A stretch of 64,000 nucleotides of DNA from Firmicutes bacterium HGW-Firmicutes-14 (GTDB lineage Bacteria > Bacillota > Thermincolia > Thermincolales > UBA2595), in the NCBI GenBank assembly GCA_002840275.1, contig PHAB01000003.1, forward strand, positions 124,001 to 188,000, given 5' to 3'. Below, piece after piece: positions 8,748-18,201 of this stretch (position 1 is its first letter; each line of letters starts with the position of its first letter). Below the pieces are notes generated by a model. That model made no database searches and was not told the DNA's origin. It was given only the letters and a program-made list of their open reading frames with translations. The position numbers and the translations under genes were made by a program.

Positions 8748-10301
8748 TTGCTGGCAATTGTGAGGAGTGTTGGACTAACAGGGCTGGAAGGATATATTGT
8801 TGACGTCGAGGTTGACATCTCCAGAGGGCTTCCCGGGCTGGAGATAGTGGGGTTGCCGGATACTTCGGTCAGGGAATCAAGAGAACGGGTAAGAGCTGCC
8901 ATACGAAATTCGGGGATGGAGTTTCCAATGGGGAGAATTACTGTCAACCTGGCTCCTGCTGACTTAAGAAAAGAAGGTCCGGTTTTTGACCTGCCAATTG
9001 CCGTGGGATTAATGGCGGCTTCAGGCCACCTCAAAAACAGTAATTATAAACGATACATATATTTCGGTGAACTTTCTCTGGATGGAGCTATACGGGGAGT
9101 GACCGGTATTTTGCCATCTGTGGCGGCCATTAACCAGGCCGGGGGAAAAGCCGGAGACATCGAAGGAGTGATTGTACCGGCTGTGAATGCAGATGAGGCA
9201 GCCCTTCCAGGGAATGTTTGTGTGTTTCCGGTAAAACACCTGGCCCAGGTAATCCGTTTTATCGAGGGCCAAGAAACTGTTGAGAATCATTGGGTTGACA
9301 TAGAGAATATGTTTATTTCTGAAAGCCTTCCTTTAGATGACGACATGTCTGATATATCAGGACAGGCAAGGGCTAAAAGGGCTTTGGAAATTGCCGCTGC
9401 AGGGGGTCACAATGTCCTGATGATCGGACCTCCGGGTTCGGGAAAAACAATGATGGCCAGAAGATTGTCCCGGATAGTGCCGCGCATGTCCCTTGAGGAA
9501 GCTATTGATGTAACCAAGATATACAGTGTGGCAGGCTTATTGAATAACAGCGAAGCTCCCCTTGTAACCGCCAGACCCTTCAGATCTCCCCATCACAGTA
9601 TAACAAAGTCTGGTATGGTTGGAGGCGGTACATATCCTAAACCGGGTGAGATAAGCCTTTCCCATTGCGGGGTTTTATTTTTGGATGAACTCCCAGAATT
9701 CAACAGGGATACTCTTGAATCTCTCAGACAGCCCCTGGAAGACGGAAGGGTACGTATTTCAAGAATTGGGAACAGTATATTATATCCGGCCGATGTGACT
9801 GTTATTGCCGCCATGAATCCTTGTCCCTGCGGTTACCATGGAGATGAACTGAATGAATGTTCATGCACTCCGTTGCAGATATCCAGGTATAGGAATAAAA
9901 TATCCGGGCCTCTCCTGGACCGGTTTGACATTCATATTGAAGTACCAAGGGTCAGTTATGCTGATATAAATTCCAGCCAAAAATCTGAGAGTTCAAAGGA
10001 AATCAGAAGACGGGTGGAAAAAGCCCGAACCCTGCAGAAAAAAAGGCTTAAAGGAACGGGAATCTGTTCAAATGCAGGAATGGGGAGCAGGGACGTAAGG
10101 ACCCACTGCAAAATAGAAGGGAACACCGCAGATTTGATGAGGGAAGCATTTGACAAACTTCACCTTAGCGCAAGGGCATACAGCAGGGTGTTAAAGGTAG
10201 CGAGGACAATTGCTGACTTACAGGACAGCGAAAGGATTATGGAAGTCCATATTGCTGAAGCCCTGCAGTACAGGTGTATAGACCGGAACATTTATCAATA
10301 A
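8748..10301 (+). CDS. YifB family Mg-chelatase-like AAA ATPase (ComM-like)
   Basis: This protein of about 517 aa is a YifB/ComM-type AAA ATPase; ComM is a hexameric helicase that drives branch migration in natural transformation, while the role in Firmicutes is less clear. The N-terminal Lon-protease-like S5 fold starts AIVRSVGLTGLEGYIVDVEV, the Walker A is GPPGSGKTMMARR near residue 225, and the Mg-chelatase segment FLDELPEFNR follows. The C-terminal part has the Cys motif CPCGYHGD...CSC. The frame is open further upstream, but the TTG at 8748 has GGAG eight bases before it and gives the normal family N-terminus. Confidence 0.93.
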   Translation: MLAIVRSVGLTGLEGYIVDVEVDISRGLPGLEIVGLPDTSVRESRERVRAAIRNSGMEFPMGRITVNLAPADLRKEGPVFDLPIAVGLMAASGHLKNSNYKRYIYFGELSLDGAIRGVTGILPSVAAINQAGGKAGDIEGVIVPAVNADEAALPGNVCVFPVKHLAQVIRFIEGQETVENHWVDIENMFISESLPLDDDMSDISGQARAKRALEIAAAGGHNVLMIGPPGSGKTMMARRLSRIVPRMSLEEAIDVTKIYSVAGLLNNSEAPLVTARPFRSPHHSITKSGMVGGGTYPKPGEISLSHCGVLFLDELPEFNRDTLESLRQPLEDGRVRISRIGNSILYPADVTVIAAMNPCPCGYHGDELNECSCTPLQISRYRNKISGPLLDRFDIHIEVPRVSYADINSSQKSESSKEIRRRVEKARTLQKKRLKGTGICSNAGMGSRDVRTHCKIEGNTADLMREAFDKLHLSARAYSRVLKVARTIADLQDSERIMEVHIAEALQYRCIDRNIYQ

Positions 10302-10302
10302 A

Positions 10303-10353
10303 CCGTTTACCGCTAAAAATCAACTGCTTATAATTGTAAGAGTCCGTTTACCG
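10303..10353 (+). repeat. Pair of 10-bp direct repeats upstream of the PAS-AAA-Fis regulator
   Basis: CCGTTTACCG occurs at 10303-10312 and again at 10344-10353. The 41-bp start-to-start distance is close to four helical turns. They lie 100-150 bases before the regulator gene and could be operator half-sites; nothing else supports this. Confidence 0.45.
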
Positions 10354-10453
10354 TCCAAAACCGACCATTGCGGGAAAAAGTAAAGTCAACATGCTTCATG
10401 GTGAGATACAATTAAGTTGACACAGTCTGTATTTTACTCATGGAGGTCTTAAT

Positions 10454-12196
10454 ATGACTTTATCAAAAAGGGCTCTCAGTGATGTTAATTGGGAATACAG
10501 CTTAAGCTTTATTCTGGATTCCACCTATAACGGAATAATTGCAGTTGATAAAGACGGCTACATAGTTATCTTTAATGATTCGGCAAAAAAATATTTTAAT
10601 CTCAGAAGAGATATTACAGGGCTGCATATTCAGGAAGTGGTCCCCGAATCCCATTTGCCCACTGTTCTCCGGTCCGGGAAGCCGGAACTTGGCAAAAGGA
10701 TGGTGTTAAACAATAAAATATGTCTCGAGAACCTTACCCCCATTGTAAAAAACAACGAGATTATCGGAGCGGTATCTGTTTTTGAGGATATCAGCGCTGT
10801 ACAGGGCGTAATGGATGAACTGGCATCAGTTAAAGATACCGGTCTTATATTGCAAAACCTGTTAAATAATGCTCATGAGGGAATAGTCATAACAGACAGG
10901 CATGGACATATAGAAATGTGCAATGAGGCATTTTGTGCTTGCCTTAAGATTGATAAAGGGAAGGTTATCGGAAAAGACATATCATCTATCTTAACTGATT
11001 TAGACCTGCGCAGTATAATCAGGACCGGTGAGCCTGAATTATCTGAGACGAAACAGGTCAAAGGTTTAGATGTGATTATTACAAGAATCCCTGTCCGGAA
11101 TGGGAACGAAGTAACGGGAGCAATAATAAAGATACTGTTTAAAAACATCAATGAAATGGATTCCCTGATTAATAAAATTAATACCCTGAAATCAAAACTG
11201 ACCTATTATAAAGAACAACTGGAAAAGGTATCAGGCGCTAAGTATAAGGTAGATCATATCATAGGAAAAAGCCAGGTAATAATTCAACTTAAGGAAACCA
11301 TCAAAAAGGTTGCCCAGGGGAATTCTACAGTTCTGTTGCGTGGCGAAGCAGGGACTGGGAAAAAATTATTTGCCAACGGACTTCACCTCGAAAGCCCGCG
11401 GAAACACGGACCCTTTGTTGTTGTGGACTGTGCGGCCGTTCCGGGAAATATGCTTGAAGCAGAGCTGTTTGGGGTTGCCGAAGGGGCTTCTTCTAATACA
11501 AAAAAAGGCTCCCAGACAGGTAAACTCGAATTGGCTGACGGAGGTACCATCCTGCTTGACGAAATTGGGGAAATGTCAATAAAATTGCAGGAGAGACTGC
11601 TGGAAGTACTACAAAAAAAAGAGATTCACCGAATCGGAGACCATCAGGTCAAGACAGTCGATATAAGGATTGTTGCAACAACAAAAAGGAACCTGGAGGA
11701 CCTGACCAGACAGAAACTTTTTAGAGAAGACCTTTATTACAGGCTTAATGTTTTAAGCTTTTATATTCCTCCTTTAAGAGACAGGAGAGAAGATATAGAA
11801 CCCCTTATAAATTTCTTTATTGATAAGTTTAATAACGAATTTGGCAAAAAGGTTATCGGGATATCCTCAGAGGCTTATAATATTCTCATTAAACACACAT
11901 GGCCTGGGAACGTCAGGGAGCTGGAAACCGTTATGGAAAGGGTTTTTAGCGTTGTTGAAGACCAGATTATCCAGCCACACCATCTCCCTATATACCTGAA
12001 GAAGATTTCCCATACAAAATTTAAAATCAATGATATTGCCTCACTTAAGACAATAATTGAAGATACAGAGCGAAATGCCCTTATCCAGGCCCTGCAGAGA
12101 ACCGGAGGAAACAAGGTTAAAGCCGCAAAGCTACTTGGTATTTCAAGGGCCGGACTCTATCAGAAACTGGAGAAATACAACTTGCTTGATGATTAG
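10454..12196 (+). CDS. PAS-PAS-AAA-Fis transcriptional regulator without GAFTGA motif
   Basis: A 580-aa protein with the layout of a sigma-54 enhancer-binding regulator. It has two PAS-like sensor domains (about 15-125 and 130-235), a short coiled linker, a AAA+ domain (Walker A GEAGTGKKLFA near residue 297, Walker B GGTILLDEIGEM) and a C-terminal Fis-type helix-turn-helix (KAAKLLGISRAGLYQKLEKY). The sigma-54-contacting GAFTGA loop is replaced by GASSNT in ELFGVAEGASSNTKKG. Proteins with that loss, such as TyrR, regulate without activating sigma-54, so this may be a sigma-70-type regulator or repressor. GGAGG precedes the ATG. Nothing in the window names its target or signal; speE is the next gene. 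Confidence 0.9.
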   Translation: MTLSKRALSDVNWEYSLSFILDSTYNGIIAVDKDGYIVIFNDSAKKYFNLRRDITGLHIQEVVPESHLPTVLRSGKPELGKRMVLNNKICLENLTPIVKNNEIIGAVSVFEDISAVQGVMDELASVKDTGLILQNLLNNAHEGIVITDRHGHIEMCNEAFCACLKIDKGKVIGKDISSILTDLDLRSIIRTGEPELSETKQVKGLDVIITRIPVRNGNEVTGAIIKILFKNINEMDSLINKINTLKSKLTYYKEQLEKVSGAKYKVDHIIGKSQVIIQLKETIKKVAQGNSTVLLRGEAGTGKKLFANGLHLESPRKHGPFVVVDCAAVPGNMLEAELFGVAEGASSNTKKGSQTGKLELADGGTILLDEIGEMSIKLQERLLEVLQKKEIHRIGDHQVKTVDIRIVATTKRNLEDLTRQKLFREDLYYRLNVLSFYIPPLRDRREDIEPLINFFIDKFNNEFGKKVIGISSEAYNILIKHTWPGNVRELETVMERVFSVVEDQIIQPHHLPIYLKKISHTKFKINDIASLKTIIEDTERNALIQALQRTGGNKVKAAKLLGISRAGLYQKLEKYNLLDD

Positions 12197-12288
12197 AAAA
12201 ATGATAAATACGGTGAATTTGCAGGAGATCCCCAATATTTTATAGAAAATAATTACAGACTAATTCAAAGGAAGGGATGTAACAAGAC

Positions 12289-13122
12289 ATGGGATTCTGG
12301 CTAAATGAAAAACATACCGGGGGTTACAGTGTCAACTGGAAATTCACTGAAACCCTCTATACCACAAATACCGATTATCAGCAATTGGCCATCATCAATA
12401 CCGTTGAATTTGGGAAGGCCCTTGTTCTGGACGGTATTATTCAGACCACAGAATACGATGAATTTATATATCATGAAATGATTTCCCACCCGGCCATGAT
12501 CACCCATCCTAATCCGAAAAAGGTGCTGGTCATCGGCGGAGGGGATGGCGGTACCATCAGGGAAGTAATAAAACATCCGTCAGTTGAACAGGCAGACCTG
12601 GTGGAGATCGATGAAAAGGTCATCTGGGCGTGCAGGGAATACCTTCCCGAAATCAGTTGTGCCCTTAATGAGCAAAGGGTAAGGATTTTTGTGGAAGACG
12701 GTTTAAAGTTCGTTAAACAGAAAAAGGAATATTATGATGTTGTCCTGGTTGATTCATCAGACCCGATAGGTCCTGCGGTAGGTCTGTTTGGAGAGGAATT
12801 TTACCGGGATGTCTATGATGTACTCAAGGAAGACGGGTTAATGGTGGCCCAGACGGAATCACCCCTATTCAATAAGCAGTTATTAAGAGATGTTAACAAA
12901 GTTATGTCTGATATTTTTCCCGTCACCAGGACATACCTTACAGCAATAGCTACATATATAGGAGGATTCTGGTCCTTTACCACCGGCAGCAAAACATACG
13001 ACCCTGTGTTAGTGGAACCTGACGAAACATTAATCAATGGTATGGAACTGAAGTATTATAACATAGATGTGCACAAGGCATGTTTTGTACTGCCGAATTT
13101 CGTGATGGAGTTGTTTAAATAA
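12289..13122 (+). CDS. speE: Spermidine synthase (polyamine aminopropyltransferase)
   Basis: SpeE (277 aa) transfers the aminopropyl group of decarboxylated S-adenosylmethionine to putrescine. The family is recognised by the N-terminal strand region (DYQQLAIINTVEFGKALVLDG), the cofactor loop VLVIGGGDGGTIREV near residue 80 and the catalytic segment VLVDSSDPIGPA near residue 155. The ATG has AAGGAAGGG upstream. No decarboxylase or agmatinase gene is adjacent, unlike the usual Bacillus speEB pair. The gene after it is on the other strand. Confidence 0.95.
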   Translation: MGFWLNEKHTGGYSVNWKFTETLYTTNTDYQQLAIINTVEFGKALVLDGIIQTTEYDEFIYHEMISHPAMITHPNPKKVLVIGGGDGGTIREVIKHPSVEQADLVEIDEKVIWACREYLPEISCALNEQRVRIFVEDGLKFVKQKKEYYDVVLVDSSDPIGPAVGLFGEEFYRDVYDVLKEDGLMVAQTESPLFNKQLLRDVNKVMSDIFPVTRTYLTAIATYIGGFWSFTTGSKTYDPVLVEPDETLINGMELKYYNIDVHKACFVLPNFVMELFK

Positions 13123-13202
13123 AAAACAAAAATACCCAGACCCTGTCTGAGTACATTTCATGCCTTCAAAATATTTTTAAAACCTGATAAAGCTTGTTTG
13201 TG

Positions 13203-13352
13203 TTAGACCTTCAAACGAACCTTTCGCGGGTAAAAACCTTTACCTGCCTTTTTTATTATCAATTTTGACACAGCTAATTCACAATCATTGCAGATGCCTT
13301 TGGCCTTTTCATTTAAATCAAGTCTCTCGCCACACACCTTACAATCCCGCAC
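13203..13352 (-). CDS. Small zinc-finger protein (49 aa)
   Basis: An unnamed 49-residue protein on the minus strand, starting at GTG with GGAGGTGGGG seven bases before it. The N-terminal half holds two CxxC pairs (CKVCGERLDLNEKAKGICND then C), a classic zinc ribbon/knuckle, followed by a basic tail rich in Lys and Arg. Zinc-ribbon proteins of this size often act as small nucleic-acid or RNA-polymerase binding factors, but no function can be assigned. It faces speE (convergent) and is divergent from prkA. Confidence 0.75.
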   Translation of the reverse strand: MRDCKVCGERLDLNEKAKGICNDCELAVSKLIIKKAGKGFYPRKVRLKV

Positions 13353-13570
13353 ATCCCCACCTCCAACACCGTTTTTATTTTAGATATTATCTTAAAATTC
13401 AAATAACAGCTATAATGTTTCGCCGAATTGAAGAAATTGGGTGGTGAACGGTCATTTATACGACAAATTATGCAAAAATTCTTATTCAGGTTTTCATCCT
13501 ACGCGCTCAAGCATATAATGTTTAAGAGGAAATAAGCACCAAAAAACAGGTGATTTGGGGGGAAATTTCA

Positions 13571-15466
13571 TTGGAAATTCTTCACGAACTAGCCGAATAT
13601 AAGCAAAAAATGAAAAAATTGAAGTGGGAAGGCACTTTAGTGGAATATCTGGAAATGGTCAGAAATAATCCTCGGATAGCCCAATTATCTCATGCAAGAG
13701 TTTACGAAATGATAAAAAGCGCGGGTGTAACGGAAAGTAATGAAAAAAAGAGATATCACTTTTTTGACAAGGAAATATTCGGTTTGGAAAAGACATTAGA
13801 AAGGCTTGTTGAAGAGTACTTTCACCCCGCTGCCAGGAGACTTGATGTCAGGAAAAGGATACTTCTGCTGATGGGTCCCGTTAGCGGAGGGAAGTCAACT
13901 ATTGTCACCATGTTGAAGAGGGGTCTGGAGAATTATGCGAAAACCGAAGAGGGCGCTATGTTTGGTATTAAAGGATGCCCTATGCATGAAGAACCGCTGC
14001 ACCTGATACCGAAAGAGATGAGAGGGGATTTTGAAAAAAGATACGGTGTCCATATAGAAGGGGAACTCTGTCCGGCCTGCAGGATGCTTCTGGAAGAAAA
14101 GTATGAAAATGATTTATCCGAAGTCAGGGTAGAGAGAGTGATACTATCTGAAGAAAACAGGATAGGCATCGGTACATTTTCTCCTTCTGATCCCAAGTCC
14201 CAGGATATTGCAGAATTGACGGGGAGCATAGATTTTTCGACTATCACCCAGTATGGAAGTGAATCTGACCCGCGGGCATACAGATTCGACGGTGAACTTA
14301 ATATTTCCAACCGGGGTATTATGGAATTTCAGGAAATGCTGAAATGTGATGATAAGTTTCTGTATAACCTGTTGAGCCTGTCTCAGGAGGGCAATTTTAA
14401 GGCTGGAAGGTTTGCCTTGATATCTGCTGATGAAGTTATTATTGCCCATACAAATGAATCAGAATTCAAGAGTTTTATAGCCAATAAGAAAAACGAAGCG
14501 CTTCAGTCAAGAATTATCGTCATGCCTGTACCGTACAATCTAAAGGTTACAGAGGAAATAAAAATTTATGAGAAACTTATTGCCCAGAGTGATATGACAA
14601 ATATCCATATTGCCCCCCATGCCCTCCGTACAGCTGCAATCTTTTCGGTATTGTCAAGGTTGAAAGAATCCAAGAAACAGGGCATGGACCTTTTGAAAAA
14701 AATGAAACTCTATGATGGAGAAGATGTGGAAGGTTTCAAACTGAAAGATGTTGCTGAACTGCAGGCGGAATTTGCAGAAGAAGGGATGAGCGGTGTAGAT
14801 CCGCGATATGTCATCAACAGGATATCCACAGCGCTTATCAGAAGCGGTACTGTCTGTATCAATGCCCTTGACATCCTGAGGGCCCTCAAAGATGGGTTGG
14901 ACCAGCATCCATCTATAAGCAAAGAGGAGAAGGAAAGGCTTCTTAATTATATTTCTACGGCAAGAAAAGAATATGACGAAATTTCCAAGAAGGAAATTCA
15001 GAAGGCTTTTGTATATTCCTACGAAGAATCGGCCAAGACATTATTTAATAATTATCTTGATAATATAGAGGCTTATTGCAACGGGGTCAGGGTCAAGGAC
15101 CCGATTACCGAAGAAGAGCTTGACCCGGATGAAAAACTGATGAGATCAATTGAAGAACAAATCGGGATATCTGAAAGCTCCAAAAAAAGTTTCCGGGAGG
15201 AAATACTTATAAGGTTGTCGACTTATGCGCGGCAGGGCAGGAAGTTTGACTATAATTCCCATGAACGTCTGAGAGAAGCAATAGAGAAGAAACTCTTTGT
15301 GGACCTGAAAGATGTGGTTAAAATCACTACATCCACCAAAACACCTGATGCCGAACAGCTTAAGAAGATAAATGACGTTACAGCCAGACTTATCGATGAT
15401 CATGGGTACTGCCCGGTTTGTGCCAATGAATTATTAAAATACGTTGGGAGTTTGCTTAACAGGTAA
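13571..15466 (+). CDS. prkA: PrkA family serine protein kinase
   Basis: PrkA (631 aa from the TTG start) is a AAA-type P-loop protein with a C-terminal kinase-like domain; in Bacillus it is expressed in the mother cell during sporulation. The P-loop is LMGPVSGGKSTIVTML near residue 105. A zinc-like CPMHEEPLH...CPACRMLL region follows, as in the family. The TTG at 13571, eight bases after a GGGGGG tract, gives the normal family length; an in-frame GTG 21 bases upstream is less likely. Upstream, CATATAAT near 13514 resembles a sporulation sigma-E -10 box, but the -35 box is unclear. It forms an operon with yhbH and spoVR. Confidence 0.95.
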   Translation: MEILHELAEYKQKMKKLKWEGTLVEYLEMVRNNPRIAQLSHARVYEMIKSAGVTESNEKKRYHFFDKEIFGLEKTLERLVEEYFHPAARRLDVRKRILLLMGPVSGGKSTIVTMLKRGLENYAKTEEGAMFGIKGCPMHEEPLHLIPKEMRGDFEKRYGVHIEGELCPACRMLLEEKYENDLSEVRVERVILSEENRIGIGTFSPSDPKSQDIAELTGSIDFSTITQYGSESDPRAYRFDGELNISNRGIMEFQEMLKCDDKFLYNLLSLSQEGNFKAGRFALISADEVIIAHTNESEFKSFIANKKNEALQSRIIVMPVPYNLKVTEEIKIYEKLIAQSDMTNIHIAPHALRTAAIFSVLSRLKESKKQGMDLLKKMKLYDGEDVEGFKLKDVAELQAEFAEEGMSGVDPRYVINRISTALIRSGTVCINALDILRALKDGLDQHPSISKEEKERLLNYISTARKEYDEISKKEIQKAFVYSYEESAKTLFNNYLDNIEAYCNGVRVKDPITEEELDPDEKLMRSIEEQIGISESSKKSFREEILIRLSTYARQGRKFDYNSHERLREAIEKKLFVDLKDVVKITTSTKTPDAEQLKKINDVTARLIDDHGYCPVCANELLKYVGSLLNR

Positions 15467-15490
15467 AGTAAGCGCCGGGAGGGGATGGCG

Positions 15491-16633
15491 TTGTTTAACA
15501 AGAGTTTTATTGTATCAAAAGATGACTGGTCTCTGCACAGGAAAGGATATATTGACCAGCAACGCCACATGGAAAAAGTAAAAGAGGCCATAAAAAAGAA
15601 CCTGGCTGACATTGTAGCCGAAGAGAGTATTATAATGTCAGACGGCAAAAAGGTTATTAAAGTGCCGATAAGATCCCTGGAAGAATATCATTTCAGATAC
15701 AATCAGAATAAGCAGAAATATGTTGGACAGGGGGACGGGAAAACCAAAAAAGGGGATGTGCTGGGTAAGGACGGTTCGACAGGTGACGGAAAAGGGCCGG
15801 GAGCCGGGTCTGAACCGGGGGTTGATTATTATGAAACCGAAATAACAATTGATGAATTAGCAGAATTAATATTTGAAGACCTGGGGCTGCCGAATTTGAA
15901 AGAGAAAAGACAGCAGGAACTGACCACCGAATCCTTTCAATTCAGGGATGTGCGAAAAAAAGGGGTAATGAGCAATATCGATAAGCGAAGGACATTGCTG
16001 GAAAGTATTAAACGCCAGGCGATACAGGGTGAAGAGAACCACAACATAACACCCGACGACCTCAGGTTTAAGACCTGGGATGAAGATGTCAGGTTCCAGT
16101 CAAATGCAGTGGTAATAGCCATGATGGATACATCAGGCTCCATGGGGCCCTTTGAGAAGTACATTGCCAGAAGCTTCTTTTTTTGGATGGTCAGGTTTTT
16201 GAGAACGAAATACCAGAATGTCAAAATAATTTTTCTGGCCCATCATACTGCAGCCAAAGAAGTAAGTGAAAATGAATTCTTTACCAAGGGAGAATCTGGG
16301 GGAACCAGGTGTTCATCGGTTTATGAACTGGCCCTGGACATTATAAGTAAAAGATACAGTCCCGATGACTATAATATTTACCCATTTCATTTTTCCGACG
16401 GTGACAACCTGCCGTCCGATAATGAAAAGTGCCTGGAACTGGTAGGTAAACTGCTGGAAGTCTGCAATATATTCGGGTACGGTGAAATTGAGGGATTATA
16501 TTATAACTCCAGTTCTTTGAAGGGAGTTTACAGAAAGATCAATAACCCCAGGTTTACCAGTGTCCTTATTAAAGACAAAAAAGGTGTTTATCCCGCCCTG
16601 AAAACATTTTTCAGGGTAAAAGAGGAATTATAA
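15491..16633 (+). CDS. yhbH: YhbH family sporulation protein (von Willebrand-like)
   Basis: YhbH (about 380 aa) always accompanies PrkA and SpoVR and is induced in sporulation; its biochemical role is unknown. The N-terminus FIVSKDDWSLHRKGYIDQQR is diagnostic. The middle is a Gly/Lys-rich flexible stretch (residues 75-115), and the C-terminal half has a von Willebrand A-like metal site, MMDTSGSMGPFEK. The ribosome site GGAGG directly abuts an ATG at 15485, so the in-frame TTG at 15491, eight bases away, is the better start. It lies 24 bases after prkA. Confidence 0.92.
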   Translation: MFNKSFIVSKDDWSLHRKGYIDQQRHMEKVKEAIKKNLADIVAEESIIMSDGKKVIKVPIRSLEEYHFRYNQNKQKYVGQGDGKTKKGDVLGKDGSTGDGKGPGAGSEPGVDYYETEITIDELAELIFEDLGLPNLKEKRQQELTTESFQFRDVRKKGVMSNIDKRRTLLESIKRQAIQGEENHNITPDDLRFKTWDEDVRFQSNAVVIAMMDTSGSMGPFEKYIARSFFFWMVRFLRTKYQNVKIIFLAHHTAAKEVSENEFFTKGESGGTRCSSVYELALDIISKRYSPDDYNIYPFHFSDGDNLPSDNEKCLELVGKLLEVCNIFGYGEIEGLYYNSSSLKGVYRKINNPRFTSVLIKDKKGVYPALKTFFRVKEEL

Positions 16634-16656
16634 TCCTTTCGTTAGGTTGTGATAGG

Positions 16657-18072
16657 ATGTCACCGGAAGAACTTAAACTGTTTGAGGAATCTCTTGCTGA
16701 AATTTCCGAAAAGGCCAGAGAATTCGGGCTTGATTTCTATCCAATGAGGTTTGAGATATGTCCTTCAGATATAATTTATACATTCGGGGCATATGGTATG
16801 CCGACGCGATATTCCCACTGGTCTTTCGGCAAATCCTTTCACCGGATGAAAACCCAGTATGACTATAACCTGAGTAAGATTTATGAACTGGTAATCAATT
16901 CAAATCCCTGTTATGCCTTTCTCCTGGACGGGAATTCCCTGATACAGAACAAGATGGTTGCCGCCCATGTATTTGCCCACTGTGATTTTTTCAAAAACAA
17001 CCAATGGTTTAGGCACACATCAGGGAACATGGTGGAATCCATGGCCAGAAGTGCAGAACGTTTAAGACAATATGAATTCACATACGGCAAGGACCGGGTG
17101 GAGGAATTCCTTGATGCGGCTATGGCGATCCAGGAGCATATAGATCCCAGGTATGATATTGGAAGAAAAAAAGAGGAGAAAAGTGATGACTTGTCAAGGG
17201 AGAAGAAGAATAAGGATAAACCTTCTCCCTATGACGATTTATGGAATATAGGTCAGGCTAACTTTGATGAAACAGGGCCAAAGATTAAGAAATTTCCTCA
17301 GGAACCGGAGAAGGACATTGTTGGTTTCATAGCCTGCAATGCCAAGGAGCTTGAAGAATGGCAGAGAGATATCCTTTTTATTGTCAGAGACGAGATGCTG
17401 TATTTCTGGCCCCAGATTGAGACCAAAATAATGAACGAAGGATGGGCTACCCTCTGGCATTCCAGGATAATGAGAGAGATTGATCTGTCTGTTGAAGAGA
17501 CAATAGAGTATGCAAAGATGCACGCAGGTGTGGTGCAGGCTTCCAGGATGTCTTACAATCCGTACATGCTGGGATTGAAGATATGGGAGGATATCGAAAA
17601 AAGATGGAATTCACCGGCCGGGGAAGACAAGCAAAAATATGGAAGGAAGGAAGGAACCGGCAGAGAAAAGATTTTTGAAGTAAGGGAGACAGAAAATGAT
17701 GTTTCATTTATAAGAAACTACCTGACCAAAGAACTTGTGGAAGAATTGGACCTGTATCTGTTTCAAAAAGTTTATACCAAATGGCAGGTTGCAGAAACAG
17801 AATGGGAACAGGTCAGGGAAGGATTCATCACCCTTTTAAATAACGGCGGGAACCCTTATATTGTTGTGGAAGACGGAAATTACAGGAGAAACGGGGAATT
17901 ATACCTGAAGCACTGCTATGAAGGCAGGGACCTCGACCTTTATTATCTGGAAAAAACCCTCCCTTATGTTTACAGGTTGTGGGGGAAGCCTGTAAACCTT
18001 GAAACGGTTATTGAAGGAAGAGGGGTTATATATAATTTTAGCGGAGAAAAGATGAATAAAAAAGTGTTATAA
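16657..18072 (+). CDS. spoVR: SpoVR family protein
   Basis: SpoVR (471 aa) is needed for normal spore cortex formation in Bacillus subtilis; its activity is unknown. The family features are the N-terminal EICPSDIIYTFGAYGMPTRY and YSHWSFGKSF motifs, the HVFAHCDFFKNN motif with conserved His/Cys, and the C-terminal half including EGWATLWHSRIMR. It ends the prkA-yhbH-spoVR operon, 23 bases after yhbH. No obvious terminator follows before the adk promoter. Confidence 0.95.
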   Translation: MSPEELKLFEESLAEISEKAREFGLDFYPMRFEICPSDIIYTFGAYGMPTRYSHWSFGKSFHRMKTQYDYNLSKIYELVINSNPCYAFLLDGNSLIQNKMVAAHVFAHCDFFKNNQWFRHTSGNMVESMARSAERLRQYEFTYGKDRVEEFLDAAMAIQEHIDPRYDIGRKKEEKSDDLSREKKNKDKPSPYDDLWNIGQANFDETGPKIKKFPQEPEKDIVGFIACNAKELEEWQRDILFIVRDEMLYFWPQIETKIMNEGWATLWHSRIMREIDLSVEETIEYAKMHAGVVQASRMSYNPYMLGLKIWEDIEKRWNSPAGEDKQKYGRKEGTGREKIFEVRETENDVSFIRNYLTKELVEELDLYLFQKVYTKWQVAETEWEQVREGFITLLNNGGNPYIVVEDGNYRRNGELYLKHCYEGRDLDLYYLEKTLPYVYRLWGKPVNLETVIEGRGVIYNFSGEKMNKKVL

Positions 18073-18117
18073 TCAAACCGGCCCAATTTTAAGAATTTTC
18101 TCAGTAGTGTGTTTTTT

Positions 18118-18140
18118 TTGTGGGACAAATATGTTATAAT
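18118..18140 (+). promoter_or_regulatory. Candidate extended -10 promoter for adk
   Basis: TGTTATAAT at 18132-18140 is a TGn-extended -10 element. The region 17 bases upstream is T-rich without a clear -35 box. It lies about 60 bases before the adk start. Confidence 0.5.
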
Positions 18141-18201
18141 TCAATTATATAGGATACTAGGCGATAAATGGTATCCAGTTTATTTTAGGGAGGGGTAGTA
18201 C

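Noticed and set aside
10413-10445. TTGACA before the PAS-AAA-Fis regulator as a promoter
   Set aside because: No -10 box exists at the correct spacing.
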